Assembly: GCA_951799445.1 (NCBI GenBank)
Contig: OX637287.1
Location: forward strand, 41,445,724 to 41,509,723
Direction of reading: 5' to 3'
DNA: 64,000 nt
Origin: Pseudisothecium myosuroides
Taxonomy: Eukaryota; Streptophyta; Bryopsida; Hypnales; Lembophyllaceae
Shown here one piece after another: positions 11,815-23,859 of the stretch. The notes below the pieces were generated by a model, which saw only the letters and a list, made by a program, of their open reading frames with translations, had not been told where the DNA came from and did not search any database. The first letter of the stretch is position 1. Every line of letters begins with the position of its first letter. The translations under genes and the position numbers were made by a program.

Positions 11815-12055
11815 TTTTTGGATACTAAATAGTACTAAGAACCTCCAAATTGGCAAGTGTGACATAAAATTGGGGGCTATATTTGGATAGTCAACTATTT
11901 TTGAAAATTACAAAAAAATTAAGCAAAGTGTATAATCGTCATGAGTACCTTACCTATAAATCTTGAGTCATTTGGAGCCAAAATGCAAAAGTTATGGCCA
12001 AAAAACTAATCAAAATGCAAGGTGTGATGTAAAATAGTACAGGTGTTTCTTGCAT
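11815..12055 (+). repeat. dispersed repeat, family G
   Basis: This shares an ordered set of words with 15,345-15,610 and in part with 2,770-2,866: a GGGGGC block, then GCAAAAGTTATGGCCAAAAA, then a conserved end GTGTTTCTTGCA. The function and class of the element are unknown. Confidence 0.55.
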
Positions 12056-15000
12056 TTATCCAGGAAAGCAATAATATTGCAAGAAGTCAATTATATTCTT
12101 AGAAATTGAACAATTATTTCATTCCAAGTCAACTAATAGAATATTAATAATTAAATAAACTAGTTTTGAAAGGAAAAGAAAGAGGGGAAAAGAAGAAAGA
12201 AAGGAGCACACAAATGAGTTGGAAATTAAACTTCCCAACTTATATTGAATTTCACAATTTCAAGTGGTGAGTAAAATTCAAGAGGAGGCAAAAAATGGCA
12301 AATGAATATGGATTTTCAACGACCTTATAGATGAGGTCATACCCGAAGTGAGTTACTAATACTTCTATCTTTCCTTTAATTCTCTTAACTAACCACTTTC
12401 ATTCTTAGCCAAACTTCAAGTAAGGTTAGATTTAGTTTTAAGTTTAGTTTCAAAAACTTACAGAAAAAGTCCAGCTAAAGGGTTCCAAAAATGTATGACA
12501 CTTAGAAAATAGACTGAAAAAATAAAATAGTCAATGAAGTTTAGGGTTTAGATTGGATGAACATTAATCAAATTCATTCTATTGAAACAAGAATAGAAAC
12601 TTAGAAAATAGTAACATTAGAAGAAATTTGAGGGCTACAAAGGGCCGTTTCAGGGTTGTTCCCGCAGCTAGGAACAGCCAGATATTAAAATAGTTAAAAA
12701 ATTAAAAAAATTAAAAAAAATTGAAAAAAAATTGAAAAAAAATTGAAAAAATTAATTTTTTAATTATTTTCTGACGTGGCACTCTGGTGACCACGTCAGA
12801 TTACTGTTCCCAGGGCGTTCCCAGAGTTCCCAGGGCTTAATAACTTGCAGTTTCTTGGAGGCCTCAAAATTCTTCTAATGTCAATCTGAGGTCAAAAATA
12901 AAGTTGAAAGTTAATTTTGAATTGTAAGTTTGTCAAAAATAGCGGATGACATTTGAGGAACCAATTAGCAGTCAAACCTTCATCCATGCATAACTTTCAC
13001 TACAAAAGTCTAAATCATAAATATCTTATTATTTTAGAAAGTTGATTTTAGCACTAACAAGTAAAAACTATAATAGTTCTAAAATTAATAAACTTCCAAA
13101 AGTAATCCTGAGGCTTAGAATGAAGGAAACACTAAACTAAGACCTTTAGAAGTTAATCAAGGAAAGTAATTAGATTTAGAATATATTAGAAGAAGATTAG
13201 AGAAGCCCAAACCTCAATCAAACTTCAAAAAATACTTAAAATCCTAGAGGATATGGAAGGATGAAGTTTTACAATGGGTAAGGAAAGAATTTAAAGAGAA
13301 TCTATATTAACTTAACCTTTCAGTAACGTCAATTATGCATAGGTGTTGGGAAATTGTGGGAAGTTGGAAATGTGGCAGTCGCACTATTTGGAAGACGAAG
13401 AATGTGGCCAAAAAATTAATTGTATGATCTTCAATGCATCCCTCATTACTATCAATAGGAGGAATGCTTACTTAAAAACATCAGAGCAATTGAAAAATTA
13501 TGAGGTTTGACTACACTGTGAATGGAGTTGACTGGCATGGGCAAAGCCTTTTTTGTTCATTCAACTTCAATGTCGAAGCACGTCCAATGTTCAGAAAAAT
13601 TAGGAAAAATACACAATTCGAAGTGTATCAAGTGAAATATTCCTGCGAGCTTCAAAATTAGTGAAATTCTAAACACCTTAGAAACTTTTAGAAGGGATCG
13701 GCTGTACAATTGAATTACCTCCATTTACAAGGCCCAAGATAACAGACAAATTATGATGGATAGTTGCAAGAAACACTTCATGTTTTTCCATTAAAAACCA
13801 CTAGAAGAAACCCGTTTTTTTTTTTACAGAGTGACAAAAGTTCTAGTTGTGAACGTCTTCTGTAACATGCATTAGACGTGTAGTGAATGGAGAAGGTTGT
13901 TCATATGACATCCTCGTTCATTACTACATCATTTTTTCAGTGTGGGCTTCGTGAAGGCCTTCATCATTAGAAGGCCAACTGCAATGAAATGAAGCCTCTT
14001 TTCACTAAGAAAGAGCAGTGTACCTTCTTTCCATTTTGTAAGTTAGCATCTCTTTTTCTGTACTCGACATCTACGTCTACATAGAACACCCAACCAGGAA
14101 TTGAAATTTTCAAGTATTACGGCTGACCCTTGCGTCCATTATGTGTGTTTCTAGTAATAATAGTCATGTTTGGTGCACATGACAACACTCAACACTAGAC
14201 AATCATGTGGTCACGAAAAGGGCTTTTTAGGATGTTAGGATTGTGCAGGCATTGTAGACGACGTCAATCGTTTGCCAACTGAATGTTACTTAGTCTGTAC
14301 AAATGTCACAAAAATCTTGGCAGTCAATGTGCGCTTGGACATCAGTGTAACTGGAACATAAAGATAATGTTTCCGCACGTAATGTCTGAAGAGATGTGAA
14401 GACCTTTGTGGTGACATTTTTGGTAACATCAAAACTTGACCATCTAGGTAGCCTTGTAAGTTGACCTAGCATGCCATGTCAGCATTGTAGTTGCCACGCC
14501 AATCAATTTCCACGTCACCTAACACGTCACCTTTTTTTTTCTTTTTTGTGAGCTACCCTTCCTTATTTTTTTACTCAGGCAAATGTTTTATCCCAGACTG
14601 CAATAATTTTTTGGATTTATCCACAATTAAAATGGACCTTGGTTGCTGACGTGTCACTCTATGTTTTTTCAGACGATCGTCATAACATAAATATGTCATA
14701 AGGTATGTCTCTTATGACATAAGTGTTTTCTCTGACAACAACTTGTTCAAAGTGTAGTTTCACTCTATTTTCTGCAGTAGCCACAAAAATCAGCACTTTC
14801 ACTATCCGCGCCCAGTAGACACCCCAATGTTCGTCTGGATATAGTATGTCCGGCCGTGGATATACTGCGTTTTGGGTCGGATATCTGAAAAAATATGAGA
14901 TTCTTATAGTGAATGTAGTTTCTGGCCATATGATTGGCAGTACTATGCAGTATTACTAATACTATGTGTTAGTAGTGCCTCGACAAATCTAACCCGTTGA

Positions 15001-15344
15001 TTCAGGGTGCCTTCAAATTTAAACCGTCAATTCAGTACTATGTGGTACTATAGAGTACTAAAAAAGCCATAGGGAGCAGACAATAGCAAAAAATGGGTCT
15101 ATCAGGGGTTTTATTTTTAGTAATTTTACAATTTTTTTATTTAAAAAGCCATAAAAAAGTCATTTTGCTAGAGAAGATTGTGCTCGCATTGCAATATTGC
15201 ACTAAAAAGTTCCTCTAGGAATTTTTTTCCCCTCTTTGTAGCGTTTGCGCAAAGGAAGGTCACTTTGACCCCATGTGTGCAACCGACATGTTGTTATTTT
15301 CATAAAAACTCATTGTCAATCCTTTTAATGTTAGTAGACCTCCA
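12056..15344. other. intergenic DNA rich in decayed repeats
   Basis: Contents include a block of repeated TTGAAAAAAAA units near 12,700-12,760 and a possible decayed transposon from 13,795, which begins CACTAGAAGAAACC and shares words with 7,996-8,600. No gene, RNA or complete element could be supported. Confidence 0.45.
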
Positions 15345-15610
15345 ACATGTCCAATTTGTGGCCTCAAATTCGCATTTTTGGGTCAACAATAGGACTAAAA
15401 AAATCCAAAATGGCCAAGGTAGACATCCAACTGGGGGCAGTTTTAAAATAATATACTAATTTTAAAAACTTTGAAAAAATTACTCAATGTTTGAAACTAC
15501 CACATGTACCTTTGTTCTAAATTTCACGCCAAAGCAGATAAACAATGCAAAAGTTATGAGCAAAAAACCATCCGTAGGGACAAGGAATAAGACAAGTGTT
15601 TCTTGCAATC
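15345..15610 (+). repeat. dispersed repeat, family G, second copy
   Basis: Matches 11,815-12,055 through CTGGGGGCAG, a GCAAAAGTTATGAGCAAAAA block and the shared end AAGTGTTTCTTGCA. Confidence 0.55.
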
Positions 15611-15954
15611 ACCTTCGTTCAAAGCCTTCTCCAAATCCAGCAGCCAAGGTTATGGACTGAAACAACACCCCACAATTTATAATCAACTGATTTCATAGAC
15701 AGACTCACCAAATATCCCTCATTACAGAATCAGACAGTTAAGAAAGTCTTGAAAGACAAAGCATTCCTGATTTCCTAAATGACGACCACCATTGATTGTA
15801 AGTGTATTTTCTAGATTTTAAAGACCTTCACATTGTAAGATCTTCACATCATAAGATCTTACCAAGGGTACGGTAACGCTCCAAGTGATTCTTTTGATGA
15901 AGCTCAAACTGAACTGAATCTCCAGCTGTGCATATTCAATTGGATAACACTTGT

Positions 15955-17165
15955 TTAACCCCTAAAAGTTAGAGACTATGTTTTCACCAAAACTGCTCCA
16001 AAACTGCCATTTCTAATACAAGTACCAAATTTTAGATTTAAAAAAAAAAAAAAAAAAATGTAACTTTAGGATCTTGTAAAAAACTAGTTTCAAAAGTTGA
16101 GGAAAAAATTTCAGAAATTTCCACCGTGTGGATTGCAAGATAATAGTGTTTGAATTGACAAAAATCCTTTTTTTGTCCCTGCAAAAATCCGGGCAGCTGA
16201 TCTTCACAAGGTCACATTTGTATGAAAAAATGTCCAAAATGGTGGTTTCTCTTAAGATTCGTTCTTCAAGGCAAGTTGGCTACATGCTTGAAAAATTTCA
16301 GATCATTTGGAATTGTACAACATATAGGAAAAAAATAGTAAGCAGAAAAAGGTAGAGAATGACTCAAAACACTAAATTGTTAAGAATTTAGATATGGAAT
16401 TGAAAAATGCCAATCCCAACTCTTGTAATGTTGTAATAAACAATCTACACCCTATTCTTTTTTATTTTTTTCAAAAATATTGAAAATTGAGTTGAATAAA
16501 GGACTTCAAAGTTTATTTTAGAATAGAGATTCCATAACTTCCCTCAAACTAAGAATCCTCATAACTTTTGACTCATTAATCCAAATGGAATGATTCAAAG
16601 CTTTTTATGTATATGTAAATCTAGAAAAACAATTTCAAATTTTTATTTTTTGTAAAAGTGATTTTTAAAGAATTTTTTTGAGCTGTTCGCCAATCAATGA
16701 AAATTACATATTATGCGATAACTTTTTAACCATGTAGTCAAAAGTTATGTAACTCCTTGTTGAAAATCTAATTTTTTTCCGATCGGGTGCCTAGATCAAA
16801 AGTTATGATGCCCTAAACTTTTTGGGCAACTCCGACAGTTTGAAAATCGTAGGAGAATCTTTTGCAAAAATGCTCATCAACTTTTGGTAGGTATGCTAAA
16901 ATCTCATTCTAGGAGTTAAAGTTTGTTGGCCCTATCAGGCAATGTTGGAAAAAAAAATTCTCCTAACTTCAAACGTTATAATCTTTCAATCTATGCGGTC
17001 AAAGTTTCTAAAAAAAATTCCACACATTTCTAGAGAAGTCTAGTACAAATTTGTATGGTTGAATTTTGCAAAAAAAACTTTTTTTTTCATTTTTTTCTTG
17101 CTGCCCTAAAAAGTGACAATTTTGACAATTTTGCCCAAAATGTGCCTCGGTCCTTTTGAGGTTAA
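15955..17165. mobile_element. TTAA-flanked non-autonomous element A (piggyBac-like ends)
   Basis: The left end reads TTAA then CCCCTAAAAG (from 15,955). The right end reads GGTCCTTTTGAGG then TTAA (17,162-17,165). Read inward, both ends follow the family consensus CCCCTAAAGGACC. The internal sequence is AT-rich without a transposase. Its right half recurs in element D (26,299-26,669) and in the fragment at 34,245-34,715. TTAA target sites together with CCYT-type ends are the known signature of the piggyBac superfamily. Assignment rests on the ends only. Confidence 0.6.
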
Positions 17166-17217
17166 AGAAATTAAGGCTTAATTTTGTAGCAACTTCAAAA
17201 ACCGAATACATAATTCC

Positions 17218-17731
17218 GATATTATATGGCCTTGGTTATAATCACTTATAATGCATTTTAGTTCAATTTCAATAGATATAATTTTTTTTAATGTAGAAAG
17301 TTTTCTTAGCCCTTTCAATAGAGAATCTAATTATGTAATTATATCTATGAAATGAATATTTTTTGATGATAATAACATTAAAAATCTAATTATATAAGTT
17401 ATTTTAATACATATATCATAGGCTAAGTTATCCAATTTTTTGGATTTATTAATTTATTAATAAAATTTTAAATTTTTTTATTGTAAATAAAATAATGCGA
17501 ATGAAGTTTAATTGGAGTGGATTTAGAGAATTTCTTGTTTATACTTTTTAAAATTGTGCATAGGTGTTCCAATTCTTCATATATATTGTGAAGTTTTTTA
17601 TAGCAAATATGCCCAACCCAACATTTTTCACATCTCATTTTATTTAATTTGGTGTTCATCTAATTTTTTTATCCTTTTAATTTCATATAATTTTACAAAA
17701 GTCATCCTCAAAGTTGTTTTAATGCCAATGA
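17218..17731 (+). repeat. ~500-bp direct repeat, copy 1
   Basis: This recurs in the same orientation at 20,321-20,789 at roughly 75-80% identity by eye. Shared blocks include ATAATCACTTATAATGCATT near the start and TTTTAATGCCAATGAC at the end. The two copies bracket 2.6 kb containing a (TA)n tract and element B. They could be decayed LTR-like repeats or two copies of another element. TG/CA ends and target duplications were not evident. Confidence 0.7.
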
Positions 17732-18173
17732 CTTAGAAAATTTAGCATATTACGTGTGGCAAAAGATATGGTACATTTTATTCATTGTTCCTAAATTTTT
17801 GAAAAATATTTGAGACAATTATAAAAAGATATATGGACATAAATAATCTGGCCAATTTGTTTTCTTAAAATCTAATGTACCATGAAGTAAAAGTATCCTA
17901 ATTTGAGGCTATGAGTACGGTTTGTATTTGCGCCAAGTATTGTACTAATGTACTATGAAGTGAAAGTATTTTAGGCTGGGGCTATGAGTAGGGTCATGTT
18001 TTAGGATTATGTCTTTGAATTGATTTGATACTTGAATGATTCAATTGTATATCAATGTGATGTGAAGGTTGTGAAGCAAATGAAGGTTGTATTACATATT
18101 GCATTCCAGTTGATTTTTTGTTCTATTTTGGTGTTTTATGTTGTTTGGATGTAGGAGTCACATTCATTATAGA

Positions 18174-18176
<3 letters not shown>

Positions 18177-18235
<59 letters not shown>
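18177..18235. repeat. (TA)n microsatellite
   Basis: About 29 uninterrupted TA dinucleotides. The open frame that crosses it on the minus strand (18,123-18,317) is an artefact of the repeat. Confidence 0.98.
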
Positions 18236-18239
<4 letters not shown>

Positions 18240-18947
18240 TGAAACGACACTAAATATGTTTTGAATTCCTATGCAATGGCACTTATATGATAACTTCTTT
18301 GTGTCCACAACCTTCATTTGTAACTCAGTTTATTAGGTGTTTAACAATATTCTATGATACTGCTAATATCACGTATTTGTGGTATTTTGTTACTTATATG
18401 GTGTAATTTTGTAACATATAGATGTTTCTAATTCAAGATCCTTTAACTATAATGAAGTAATGGTATGAAAAATTGACCTATCTTTTAAATTCAAAGTAAA
18501 TGTATGGTACTTAAAATTATGACAAATTAGAAAATTAGATAATAATATGGCCTTTCAAAATACACCCATAAATAATATGCCTCAGTCACACATGATTTGC
18601 AGAATTCCTTAAGAGTCATCCCCCCCTTGAATTATTTCAAACTATGGGTGTTATTATTCTATTGTAATGATATTAAATACAAAAATAAAAATTGATAATT
18701 TTAATTATTAAATTGCAAGTTTCAAAATTTACAATGAGCATGATCATAGGTTTTATAATAGTGGCAATGACTTTGATACATTAGTATTGCATGCACTAAT
18801 AGGATAAAAATCAATGTAGTTTCAAAACAAAGTTTTTAAAAGTTTTGCATTTTCAAACAACTATAATTAAAGAAGGAAACCCTGTTTAAGCCATGTGACT
18901 ATTTGTGCCATCTTACAACTATTGTACACCAATTCATTGTAGTAAAT

Positions 18948-19794
18948 TTAACCCCTGAAGGACCAAGTTTTTTTTTTCAAATATTTAAAACTGCCATTTC
19001 TATAGCAAAATGCAAAACTTTTAAAAACTTTTTTTTTTTTTGCATATCAAACCAAAAGATTGTGCACTTAACTAGTATGAAATTGTATTTTAGAGACTTT
19101 TACTATGTAGGTAGCAAGATATTTGCATTTAAAGTAAGGAAAACATTTTTCCATGAACCTTGCCAAATTAGATTTTAAGGCTTTGAATCTTCTTATTTAA
19201 CTTAAATTTTTTCCAAAATAGATTTTGAATTAAAATTTTGATATATTGAAGAATTAAATTGAGAGTCTTTTGAAAAAAATTCACAAGAAAATATTTGATT
19301 CTCATTTTAACCAAATTGTTAAGTAGAAAAAAATATGAGATAGAAATAAAAATTGAATCTTTAATAGCTCTAAGATGGAATTGAAACACTCTAATTCCCA
19401 TATTGAGATTGTTCTAGCAAGAAAACTAAACCACATAGATAATTTTTCCTAGAAAACTTGCAAAAATTGAGTTTAAAAAAGGATCCTACAAGTTATTTTT
19501 TGAAGAAGATGTAATAAGTGCTCCTAAAATAAGATTCCTCTAAAAGTTTCTCATCATTAGTCCAAATAAAGTGAATCAAAGCTTGTTTGCAATTTTTTTG
19601 TAGTGCCTGGTGCTTTCAATTTTGAACTTCATGTAGCATAACTTTTGCTCCAAGCATTGATTAAAATAAAAAATTATACTCCCTAAAAGCCAATGAACTT
19701 TTTAATCTTCAAAAGAAAATTAAAAAAATCATGCTAAAAATTGAAATCATAGGACCTTCAAGAGTCCCCCAAACCTTGGTCTTTTAGGAGTTAA
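18948..19794. mobile_element. TTAA-flanked non-autonomous element B (piggyBac-like ends)
   Basis: The left end is TTAA (18,948-18,951) then CCCCTGAAGGACCAAG. The right end is CTTGGTCTTTTAGGAG then TTAA (19,791-19,794). The 16-base ends are inverted copies with three or four mismatches. The interior is related to element C: a left segment with ACTGCCATTTCTATAGCAAA and a right segment with an AAAAAATCATG block. No transposase frame exists. At 847 bp it is close in size to element C once the hAT insertion in C is removed (about 900 bp). Confidence 0.7.
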
Positions 19795-20320
19795 TAGTTT
19801 GAAATGTACACTACTAATACCACTGGTAGTATTGAAATCAAGTCATTAAAATCATTACAAAACACGTCTATATCAAAGTTGTTTGAAGCGATTAAACTAA
19901 TGGATTGAAGCATTGATTTGTGGTAGTGACATATTGGCGCAAATAGGGTGATATCAATGTGTGGCACAAATAGGGTGACTAAAAAATTGAGGCACAAATA
20001 GGATCACAACTAAATTGGGGCACAAATAGTAGGTGACTTTGATGAATTGGGGCACAAATAGAATAGACTAAGAAAATATATTTCAATCCTTGGACCCATA
20101 TCTATTCAAGACCTGAATCTTTGAGGAACTAACTATCTTTACCAACGGCTAGGGAGGATTGACCCCTTCATTGCCCCAATCAAGGATAAATGTAAAACAA
20201 TTGCCCCCTATTTTGTGCTGCATTTTTTTGTATTTCCTCACCTTTTTTAGAACCTAGATAATTTGGGGCCTCTGATTGCATATATGCTTGAAAGCCATGA
20301 ATCTGGGCACGCAACTCCCG

Positions 20321-20789
20321 GATTATGTGGCCCTGATTATAATCACTTATAATGCATTTTAGTCCAATCTCAAGGGATATAATTTGTTTTCATGAAGAAA
20401 ACTCTTGTAGCCCTTTTAACAAAGATCCCAAAAATGTAATTATATATATGAAATTAATATTTTTGGGGATAATAATAGCATTAAAAAACTAATTATATGA
20501 ATTTTTTTAATACATGAATCATTGGACAAGCTACCCAAATTTTTGGATTTTTTTAATAAAAATTTAATTTTAATTGGAGGAAACTTCTTGTATGGAATTT
20601 AAAAAAGTATGTATAGGTGCTTCAATTCTTCATATGTGTTGTGAGTTTTTTTCTAATATGATTGTATGCAATTCAACATTTTCTACATTTAGTTTTCTTT
20701 TAATTTGGTCTTCACCTAACTTTTTGGTCTTTTTAATTTGATGTAATTTTTACAAAAGCCATCCTCAAAGCCGTTTTAATGCCAATGAC
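20321..20789 (+). repeat. ~500-bp direct repeat, copy 2
   Basis: Direct-repeat partner of 17,218-17,731, with the same block order and the same closing phrase TTTTAATGCCAATGAC. Confidence 0.7.
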
Positions 20790-22234
20790 CCCTGTGTATA
20801 ATGCATGAGTTGCATACCCGGGGCCATGAAAGGCTGGGGTGAGAGGCCTTGGCCGCACTATTTTAATTTGATTGCAAATATGAATTCAAAATTTGCAAAT
20901 TTTATTATGTGTTGCAAATAAAAAGTTTAAGTGTTTTCCCCATGGGCATAACATTCAATAGCTAAAGCAAAGGTTGCCTTTCTTCTCTTCCAAGAATTTC
21001 ATCCACAGGAAGTGGTGGTAAGGTAGGAGGTCCAGAAATGGAGCATCTAAGCGCTGAAACGGAATTTTGGGGAGGTAAACATCTTGAAATGTTTTTCAGT
21101 AAATTTTCCTTGAAAGACAAGTGGAATTGAAATCTAACCCAAGTCGTTTCATATTTTTTGAACCTTTGTGGAATTAGTTACAAATTTTTGAAGTTGGAAA
21201 AAAGTGGTCATTTGTGGTCATCAAAATGGACCACCTCCTGAAATGTGCATAGGTGGTACATTGAAGAAAGCAAAATGTACCTCTGAGTGATGTTCCATTT
21301 TAATGCCCACTCCGTTTCACAGCCTCCTACTTTAGACTGGCACTCTGGCAGCATGTTTTCGGAGCCAATCAACCAACTACCAAAGCTAATTTAATTGGAG
21401 ACCTCTCATGTCAGCTAAGCCCTCATTAATTGTTTCACTGCTTTTATCTCTCACAGTCGTACATTTTTCGACATCTGGCCATATAGCTACTGAATAGTGT
21501 GGAGTCCACACCACTGTGTCCATTGGATGGAATGATATTCCACATCATTCCGTCCTTGGGAAGGCAGTCATGCTGACTGCTACTGAATGTTACGGGTAAA
21601 ATCGCGGGGCAATGAGGGGGTCAATTCACCCTGCCCGTCGTCAACGAACCCGTCTCCAGTCGTCGGTGGACCAAGGTCGGCCGGACCCCGCCCCGCCGCT
21701 CCCAGTCAGCCCAGCAACAACCACAACGACCGCGAGGTCCGCAACGTCCGCAACTAGAGAATCAAACCTCCGAATCATGCCTCGTTGACGTCGCCAATGC
21801 GGAATTAATGACATCAAACACTGACCGCAACGTACAGTCCCAGTCGCCAACGTTGGCAGCCAAGAGCCACGCACACTTTTCAATTCTTTCAATTAATTGG
21901 CAATCTTTTTAAGAATTTCTACAGCCACAACTTAACTTAATTACTTCGATCACGTCAAGACGTCAAGTTCAACCAGAGCTAGCAGCCAGCCTCTCGTTCT
22001 CAAGTCAGCTGTCACGGTAGCCATCAGATCACTCCCCCATCATTAAAAAAAAAATCATGGTCAGCCCTAATGTGAATCCGCGCGCGCTAATCATCCAATC
22101 TCGCAGCTAGTTCCAGTTGCGGTGCTCGCATCGATGGACGTTGTTTAAGCTGAGGATTATCCATCCCATCCTATAGATCCCTAGCATCAGTCGATCGATG
22201 CATGCCACGGTGGCAGTGAAGGCCGCGCCGGACC
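20790..22234. other. intergenic DNA leading to the polyketide synthase promoter
   Basis: The base composition shifts from AT-rich to balanced from about 21,600 on, consistent with a proximal promoter region. Short open frames here look accidental. No other gene is supported. Confidence 0.5.
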
Positions 22235-22240
22235 TATAAA
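22235..22240 (+). promoter_or_regulatory. TATA box of the polyketide synthase gene
   Basis: TATAAA lies 128-133 bases upstream of the ATG at 22,368, in a GC-rich context (GACCTATAAAGTC). A start site about 30 bases downstream would give a leader of roughly 100 bases. The assignment rests on motif and spacing only. Confidence 0.65.
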
Positions 22241-22367
22241 GTCTGCACCCCAAATTCACAGTCTGCATTGTGCGCCCGTTGTCTTCTCCGCTTTCACGGA
22301 TAGTTTGTTGGAGTTTCTGTAGCGGAGAGATCAGCTGAGGTTCCTAGTTGTTGTGTGATTATCAATC

Positions 22368-23788
22368 ATGACTGTGAGCAATGGATTACGCCGGGAGGTC
22401 GGCGTGCAGGAGCCTCATGCTCGTGTTGTGGCGTTGCCGAAGGGGCCAGCGACTGTGTTGGCTATCGGCACGGCCTACCCTGAAGCTACAATCGAGCAGA
22501 GTACTTACCACGAGAAGCTTTTCGAAATGTGCGGGGTGAGCGACGACGTGTCGCTGAAGGCGAAGTTCAAGCGCATGTGTAAGTGCCGTCGTGGTCACTG
22601 TTAATTTCATTGGTAATTTCATTTGCTGTGATTGCCTTTGCAAGGGGTTAATACGGTTGAGATTGAGTTTCTGTCGTTTTGAAAGCCTTCGGCCTTTTTG
22701 TGGATGGTGTTATGTGGAGGTCGGCCGATGGGGTTTATGGTGTTTTATTAATGTGTGGTTTGCGATTTACAAATTACGCAGGTGACTACTCGTGCATCGA
22801 CAAGCGACACACCTTCGTGACCCCGGAGCTCGTCGCGCAGTACCCGGAGTTCACCGCCTACGACGACGTCGCGAGCCTGACGACGCGCGTGACGATCGCC
22901 AACAAGGTTATCCCTGAGATCGCCGTGGCGGCGATCCACAACGCGGTCGCGGAGTGGGCCCAGCCCCTCTCCGCCATCACCCACATGGTGGTCACTACCA
23001 CTAGCGCCTTCGGCATCCCCGGGATCGACGTCGCCATCGCCCGCAAGCTCAACCTGGCGCCCACAGTCCAGCGCATCTGCATGAACCAGACGGGTTGCTG
23101 GGGCGGAGGCGCCGTGATGCGCGTGGGACGCATCCTTGCCGAGAGCGCCGCGAACGCGCGCGTCTTGGTCATTGCAGTCGAAGCCAACACAGTGATGAAT
23201 TTCCGGAAACCCATAGAGGATACCCTCTACAAGGTGGACGGCTTCCAGTCGCACGTGACGCTCGGCGACGGCGCGTGCGCGCTCATTCTGGGATGCGACC
23301 CTGTCGCGCCGGAGCGTCCGATCTTCGAGCTGTACTGGTCGACGCAAATGGCGGTTCCAGATAGCGCGAACGCCATCTCGGGCGTGCTCTCGGAAGTAGG
23401 TCTGCTGCAAACCCTACATAAAGACAACGTGCCGATCCTCATCGCCAAGCATCTTCGCGAGCTTATTTCCCCCGGACGCGATCTCGTGGGTACGCCGCAG
23501 TACGGCGATATGTTCTGGGTGGTGCACCCTGGCGCGTACAAGATTCTGGAAGTGGTGGCGGAGACCTTGGGCTTGGAGAAGGAGCATCTGCAGCCCAGCT
23601 GGGATGTGCTGCGGAACTTCGGCAACATGTCGAGTCCCACTTGCTTGGTCGTGTTGGACGAAATGCGGAAGCGCTCGAAGCGCGTGGGCGCGGCCACCAC
23701 GGGCGCCGGGTGCGAGTGGGGTTTCCTTATTGGTCTGGGTCCCGGATTCAACATAGAAATCTCGCTTCTCCGCAGTGTCCCTCTCTAG
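22368..23788 (+). CDS. divergent chalcone-synthase-like type III polyketide synthase
   Basis: Type III polyketide synthases extend a CoA-linked starter with malonyl-CoA and cyclise the product, in the cytosol or at the ER. Exon 1 is 22,368-22,578 and exon 2 is 22,782-23,788, giving 405 residues (chalcone synthases have about 390). The 203-bp intron (GTAAGT...GCAG) splits a Cys codon after residue 70, the conserved intron site of plant chalcone synthases. The catalytic triad is present: Cys176 (in TGCWGGG), His319 (in FWVVHPG) and Asn352 (in FGNMSS). Two gatekeeper positions that are Phe in chalcone synthase are changed: Phe215 to Leu231 (VTLGDGA) and Phe265 to Gln280 (GLLQTL). Thr197 is replaced by Asn210, and the C-terminal GFGPG is GLGPG. 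The enzyme is probably active with a starter or product different from naringenin chalcone. The coding sequence is GC-rich against AT-rich flanks. Confidence 0.93.
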
Positions 23789-23859
23789 ATCCCTCGCAAT
23801 CCGCGCTTTAAATGTGCGCAATCTGATTTCATGAACTTGGCAGACAGGATTTATTTGTG

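Noticed and set aside
18123..18317. 64-codon minus-strand open frame with an Ile-Tyr repeat
   Set aside because: It is only the translation of the (TA)n microsatellite.
22748..23821. Long minus-strand frames (220, 175, 135 and 118 codons) opposite the polyketide synthase
   Set aside because: GC-rich coding DNA leaves the opposite strand open. The plus strand carries the conserved motifs.
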